Positions 59,918 to 64,000 of a stretch of DNA of 64,000 nt are shown here, piece after piece. The translations under genes were made by a program, and so were the position numbers. The stretch is taken from contig NZ_CP095070.1 in the NCBI RefSeq assembly GCF_022921055.1, positions 37,381 through 101,380 of the forward strand, given 5' to 3'. The notes under the pieces are model-generated. The model searched no databases. It had not been told where the DNA came from and was given only the letters and a program-made list of their open reading frames with translations. This DNA is from Hymenobacter volaticus (GTDB lineage: Bacteria; Bacteroidota; Bacteroidia; Cytophagales; Hymenobacteraceae). Every line of letters starts with the position of its first letter. Within the stretch, counting starts at the first letter, position 1.

Positions 59918-60567
59918 ATGGAACTGGACGACTTCAAAAAAAACTGGGGCACCGCCCGCCGGCAAGGTCCCGAACCCGGGGGGCATACCCGAGAGGCCGT
60001 AAACCGGCTCCTCGAGCGCAACACCCGCTCCCTGGGGGAGCTGCGGGAGAAGAGTGCCTTCTGGAACTGGTTCGGCCGGTGGAACGCCGCCCTGCTGGTG
60101 CTGCTGCCTCTCGGCTACCTGGTGTGGCAATACCACCGGGGCCTGGGGGAGGGGCGCTGGCCGGGAAGCTTGCCCTGGTGGCGGTCCTGGTGGGGTTTGC
60201 CCTGTTCTCCGGCTGGACCTACCGCCGACAGGCGGAAATCTTCTCGGAGCACACCAACGCCCCGACGCGGGAAGCGCTCCGCCAGACCCTGGGGGCGTTT
60301 AAAACCTATTACCGGTTCACCAATGCCGTCTTCCTGGTGGTCTCCCCCGTGGCTTTCTACGCGGTGTTCGAGGTCCCTGGCTCTGGCCTCTCGTTTGCCA
60401 CCATCGGCCTGGCTTCCGCCGCCCTGACCGGGTTTTCCTTCCTGCTGCGGTACTGGTACTACCGGGCGGTTTTTTTCAGTCGGATAAAGGCCATGGAAGC
60501 CAACCTGCGCGAGCTGGAAGAGGCCCCGACTTTGAGGCCTCGCTGGGGAATGGCGGTTGACGCGTAG
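59918..60567 (+). CDS. Membrane protein downstream of the sigma factor, possible anti-sigma (frame break near 60152)
   Basis: About 216 aa after adding one G at 60151-60154. MELDDFKKNWGTARRQGPEP opens a cytosolic part, then RWNAALLVLLPLGYLVWQYH, LALVAVLVGFALFSGWTYRR, TNAVFLVVSPVAFYAVFEVP and LASAALTGFSFLLRYWYY, four membrane helices, and a basic end. Position 1 bp after the sigma factor and the start fit a membrane anti-sigma factor, but no zinc motif is present. Confidence 0.7.
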
Positions 60568-60696
60568 TCTGTTTTCAGCCAGCAGGCATAATGGGCGTAA
60601 TCGTGAGCCCAGGCCGCAATACTCCGCCCAAAACACACCTGCTTTTCAGCATACTCCTTTTAACCCAATCTTTTTTAGCCCCTTTACCTTTTTAAG

Positions 60697-61325
60697 ATGA
60701 AACAGCTCCTATGCACCCTTGCCCTGGCACTCAGCTGCCTGGTCGCCCATGCCCAGAACTTCGAGGGCAAAATCGTTTACCACAACACCTACCAGAGCAA
60801 CAACCCGGACCTCTCCAACGAAAAACTTACCGCCACGGTGGGAGATGCGCAGGAGTGGTACATCAAAGAAGGGGATTACCGATCCGAGCTCAACGGCACC
60901 CAGATGAGTTTGCAGTTGTACCGAAACAGCGAAAACAAGCTGTACAGTAAGTTCGCCGGTTATAACAAGCTGCTCTGGAATGACGGTGCCACGAACGCCG
61001 ACAGCGTGCTGAGCACGACGCTTCGCAAAGGCGTTACCAAGATCATGGGGTATAAATGCGACGAATTGACCCTGGTTTGCCGAAGCGGGGTGCAGAAATA
61101 CTACTTCAGCCCGAAACTATCAGTGAACCGGGACTTGTACAAAGCGCATCGGTACGCCAACTGGTACGCCTACCTGTCGAAAGCCGGGGCGGTCCCCTGA
61201 AAATAGAGATCGAGAACGCTCAGTACAGCTTGCAGAGCGTGGCGACCGGGGTGTACCCCATGAAACTCAGCAGCACGTTGTTCGCGCTCCCCGCAGATGC
61301 GCAGACCATGAAGAGCCCGTACTGA
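60697..61325 (+). CDS. Secreted protein of the DUF4412/GLPGLI-like type (frame break near 61196)
   Basis: About 209 aa after adding one C at 61194-61197. Signal peptide MKQLLCTLALALSCLVAHAQ, then NFEGKIVYHNTYQSNNPDLS, GDYRSELNGTQMSLQLYRNS, KIMGYKCDELTLVCRSGVQK, and after the break LKIEIENAQYSLQSVATGVY and ALPADAQTMKSPY. Beta-rich periplasmic protein typical of Bacteroidota; likely in one unit with the sigma gene pair, 129 bp upstream. Confidence 0.7.
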
Positions 61326-61421
61326 GACCACAGGGACCCTAAACGCGCGCTATTCCGTGAAGAAGCATTTCACGAGACAGTAAAAACAATGGTGGCCTTG
61401 GTTAAAAGTTTGGTCCAAAAG

Positions 61422-62033
61422 TTAATCGGTGGCCTTGGCCGCTGCCGGCTTGCGGTGGGCATGGATGACCACCTTTCGATGGCGTAAATACTTATAAAGG
61501 GTGACCTTGGAGATGTTCAGACGCTGGGCAATCTCGTTGACGCCGAGTTGCTGCTCGCGGTAAAGCGTTTCGGCGATGATGGCCGTGCGTTCGGCTTGCT
61601 CCGAGAGGCCCCGCTGGCGGCCGCCCACCCGGCCCCGGGCGCGGGCCGCGGCCAGCCCGGCGTGGGTGCGCTCGCGTATCAGCTCCCGCTCAAACTCGGC
61701 CAGCGAGGCAAACAGGTTAAACACGAGCCGCCCCTGCGCGGAAGTCGTGTTGATGGCATCGGTGAGCGAAACCAGGCCCACCCCCAGCTGCTGGAAGTCG
61801 CCCACCACCTGTAGCAGGTGTTTGAGCGAGCGCCCCAAGCGGTCGAGCTTGTAGATGTAGACCGTGTCGCCGATGCGCAGCTGCGTCAGCAGCCGCTCGA
61901 GTTCCGGGCGGCTGGTGCTGGCCCCCGATACCTTTTCCTGGTAGATGACTTCGCAGCCGGCTTTATTCAACGCATCGAGTTGCAGTTCCAGGTTTTGGTC
62001 GCGGGTCGAGACGCGGGCGTAGCCGATTTTCAT
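61422..62033 (-). CDS. tnpR: Tn3-type resolvase (serine recombinase)
   Basis: 203 aa and intact. MKIGYARVSTRDQNLELQLD (catalytic Ser in YARVSTRDQ), YIYKLDRLGRSLKHLLQVV, LFASLAEFERELIRERTHAG, RGRVGGRQRGL, and a C-terminal HTH QLGVNEIAQRLNISKVTLYK. Divergent from the transposase gene, with the expected res site between them. Resolves transposon cointegrates. Confidence 0.94.
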   Translation of the reverse strand: MKIGYARVSTRDQNLELQLDALNKAGCEVIYQEKVSGASTSRPELERLLTQLRIGDTVYIYKLDRLGRSLKHLLQVVGDFQQLGVGLVSLTDAINTTSAQGRLVFNLFASLAEFERELIRERTHAGLAAARARGRVGGRQRGLSEQAERTAIIAETLYREQQLGVNEIAQRLNISKVTLYKYLRHRKVVIHAHRKPAAAKATD

Positions 62034-62069
62034 GGGGCAAAGTACAGGTTATCCGTTGCGAAGGTAGCC

Positions 62070-62106
62070 TTTTCTGTACTTTGATTACTGAACAAGTTTT
62101 CTGTAC
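62070..62106. promoter_or_regulatory. Candidate res subsites
   Basis: TTTTCTGTAC is repeated directly at 62070-62079 and 62097-62106, with the inverse GTACAG at 62043-62048. Located between resolvase (starts 62033) and transposase, where res and the divergent promoters of Tn3 elements lie. Confidence 0.55.
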
Positions 62107-62220
62107 CAAATCGGCTGCTTTGGGAGCCTGTTACCTGGTGGGCAGGTAATCAGCTTAGTTGTTCACTAAAACGTTCGTTTTGATGAACATGCAGACACCG
62201 TCTTTACGTTGATTTGTGCT

Positions 62221-62252
62221 GGCATAGAAGAGGGGGCGCCCTCTTCTATGCC
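62221..62252. repeat. Hairpin before the transposase gene
   Basis: Perfect 14-bp arms (GGCATAGAAGAGGG and complement) with GGCG loop, 28 bp before ATG 62281. An in-frame upstream ATG (62248) lies within the right arm, so folding of the transcript could hide it and limit transposase synthesis. Confidence 0.55.
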
Positions 62253-62280
62253 TACCGGTCTCCCCCTACGCCCGTTGCCT

Positions 62281-64000
62281 ATGCCTCGTCGTTCTACGCT
62301 CTCCGCCGCCGAGCGGGAGCACCTGCTCGCCCTGCCCGAAACGTCCGAGGAGTTCATCCGGCACTACACGCTCAGTGAAGCCGACCGCTCGTTAATTTAC
62401 CAGCACCGCGGCGCGGCCAACCGACTGGGTTTCGCCGTGCAACTCTGTTACCTGCGCTTTCCGGGCGTGGTGTTGGGCTTGGACCAGGTACCGGCCCCCT
62501 CCCTGCTCGCCTTTGTGGCCGCGCAGCTGAAGCTCCCAGCCCTCGAGTGGGCCGTTTATGGCCGGCGGGAGCAAACCCGGCGCGAGCACCTGGTGGAACT
62601 GCAAGCGGCTTTCGGGTTCCAGACGTTTGCCCTGCCGCATTACCGGGCCGCCATGTCCTGGCTCACCGAAATCGCGCTGCTAACAGACAAAGGCATGCTA
62701 CTCGTCCAGGCTCTAATCGGGCACTTGCGCCGCCACAGCATTCTATTGCCCGCGGTGACCGTTCTCGAACGGCTCAGCGCGGAGGCCCTGACGCGGGCCA
62801 ATCGGCAACTCTACGCCACGTTGACGGAGGACCTTACTCCGGAAACCCGGCAGGGACTGGAAGACCTGCTCACCCGCCGCGAAGGTAGCAGCCTGACCCG
62901 GCTGGCCTGGCTCCGCCAAGCGCCCGCAGCCCCGACGTCGCGCCAGGTGGTGGAACACCTGGCCCGCCTCGCGGCGTGGCAGCGCCTGGACTTGCCGGCC
63001 GACCTGGCGCGGCGGGTACACCAGAACCGGCTGCTCAAAATGGCCCGCGAGGGGGCGCAGATGACCCCGGCCGACCTGGCTCGGTTTGAGCCCGCTCGTC
63101 GCCTGGCCACGCTGGTGGCCCTGGCGCTGGAAGGCACGGCCACGGTGCTGGACGAATTACTCGGCCTGCACGACCGCATCATCGGCAAGGTATTCAACGC
63201 AGCGAAGAACAAGCACCAGCAGCAATTCCAGGCCGCGGGCAAGGCCATCAACCAGCAGCTTCGCCTGTTTGGGCAAATTGGCCAGGCCCTGCTCACGGCC
63301 CGCACGACGGGAGCGGACCCGTTCGCGGCCATCGAATCGGTCCTGCCGTGGGAAGACTTCACCGCCAGCGTCGGCGAAGCGCAGCACTTGGCCCAACCCG
63401 CCGACTTTGATTTTCTGCACCGGGTGAGCGAGCACTACGCCACCGTGCGCCGTTATGCCCCCGCGTTTCTGGCGGCCCTGCCACTGCGGGCAGCCCCGGC
63501 GGTCAGAAGCCTCTTGGCGGCGATTGACGTGCTGCGCAGGCTGAACGCGACCGGGGCCCGCAAGCTGCCCGCCGATGCGCCGACGGCCTTTATCAGCAAG
63601 CGCTGGCAGAAGCTGATGCGGACGGCGGACGGCCTGGACCGCCGGCACTACGAGCTATGCGCCCTGGCCGAACTCAAAAACGCGTTGCGCTCGGGCGATA
63701 TGTGGGTGGTCGGCTCGCGCCAGTTCAAGGACTTCGAGGAATACCTGGTGCCGGCCCAGCCTTTTGCCGCCCTGCTGGCGGCCGGCGTGCTGCCCCTGGC
63801 GGTGGAAGCCAACGGCGAACACTACCTCCGGCAGCGCCTCGCCCACCTGACCCAGCAGCTGGAAACGATTAACCGGTTGGCCGCCGCCGGCGAATTGCCG
63901 GACGCGAGCCTGACGGCGGCGGTGCTAAAAATTACGCCCTTGGATGCCGCCGTGCCGGAGACGGCCCAGGCCCTGATTGACCAGGTGGCGCGCCTGCTGC
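62281..64000 (+). CDS. tnpA: Tn3-family transposase, N-terminal part (runs off the window)
   Basis: 573 codons visible, open to the edge. Starts MPRRSTLSAAEREHLLALPE, then FIRHYTLSEADRSLIYQHRG, ANRLGFAVQLCYLRFPGVVL: the DUF4158 N-terminal domain of Tn3 transposases that binds terminal repeats. Later EGAQMTPADLARFEPARRLA and DRIIGKVFNAAKNKH are usual for the family's middle region, and KRWQKLMRTADGLDRRHYEL before the catalytic domain, which lies outside. An ATG at 62248 would add 11 residues. Confidence 0.93.
   Translation, partial: MPRRSTLSAAEREHLLALPETSEEFIRHYTLSEADRSLIYQHRGAANRLGFAVQLCYLRFPGVVLGLDQVPAPSLLAFVAAQLKLPALEWAVYGRREQTRREHLVELQAAFGFQTFALPHYRAAMSWLTEIALLTDKGMLLVQALIGHLRRHSILLPAVTVLERLSAEALTRANRQLYATLTEDLTPETRQGLEDLLTRREGSSLTRLAWLRQAPAAPTSRQVVEHLARLAAWQRLDLPADLARRVHQNRLLKMAREGAQMTPADLARFEPARRLATLVALALEGTATVLDELLGLHDRIIGKVFNAAKNKHQQQFQAAGKAINQQLRLFGQIGQALLTARTTGADPFAAIESVLPWEDFTASVGEAQHLAQPADFDFLHRVSEHYATVRRYAPAFLAALPLRAAPAVRSLLAAIDVLRRLNATGARKLPADAPTAFISKRWQKLMRTADGLDRRHYELCALAELKNALRSGDMWVVGSRQFKDFEEYLVPAQPFAALLAAGVLPLAVEANGEHYLRQRLAHLTQQLETINRLAAAGELPDASLTAAVLKITPLDAAVPETAQALIDQVARLL

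Larger units (their letters stand above)
61422..64000. mobile_element. Tn3-family transposon, partial at window edge
   Basis: Divergent resolvase and transposase with an intervening regulatory region. The right end lies beyond the window; I could not identify the left 38-bp terminal repeat between 61326 and 61421 by eye. Confidence 0.85.

Overview
The window (mostly about 60% G+C, protein-dense on both strands) looks like an accessory replicon, plasmid or megaplasmid, of a Hymenobacter-like member of the Bacteroidota. Support: a Rep_3 initiator preceded by eight 22-bp iterons, a ParA with a small partner gene and an upstream repeat cluster, a protein with a C-terminal tail like type IX secretion sorting domains, many signal-peptide lipoproteins, TAnnTTTG-like promoter sequence, few Shine-Dalgarno sequences, and IS110 and Tn3 elements. 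The genus is an inference from protein style, not a database result.

Layout. 0-10.5 kb: a minus-strand catabolic/redox run (carboxymuconolactone decarboxylase, TAT-lipoprotein aldo/keto reductase, SMP-30 lactonase, second aldo/keto reductase, acetyltransferase, cupin, carboxylesterase, AraC regulator, PaoA/PaoB subunits of a molybdenum aldehyde oxidoreductase whose catalytic subunit would lie left of the window). A near-identical 21-bp element lies upstream of both paoA and the decarboxylase, suggesting one regulon. 12.3-23.9 kb: a defence- or signalling-like island built from three modules, each with its own ComEC-like MBL-fold hydrolase: (i) N6-DNA methylase, double-GHKL histidine kinase, receiver protein, MBL, with overlapping or abutting genes; (ii) MBL and membrane patatin phospholipase; (iii) MBL and an E2-E1-JAB ubiquitin-like conjugation protein. 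I find no cyclic-nucleotide synthase and no ubiquitin-like protein. 24-30.5 kb: small lipoproteins, an S41 peptidase, an XRE regulator. 31-38 kb: IS110, a serine recombinase with a 46-bp palindrome, partition locus, iteron origin and Rep. 38-49 kb: SnoaL-like protein, orphan UmuC, a carboxypeptidase-regulatory/S41 fusion, a decayed resolvase, two Crp/Fnr regulators, an SDR. 49-61 kb: a large secreted SBBP/HYR/malectin protein, acetyltransferase, receiver plus five-PAS histidine kinase, ECF sigma factor with a membrane partner. 61.4-64 kb: the left part of a Tn3-family transposon.

A caution runs through the annotation: at least 20 reading-frame breaks are each repaired by adding one G or C to a G/C run, always the loss of one base. 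That looks like a systematic consensus error rather than real gene decay, so I describe these genes as intact after correction and give the break positions. A few other losses (resolvase at 44 kb, truncated AraC at 11 kb, kinase fragment at 53 kb) look like true decay.
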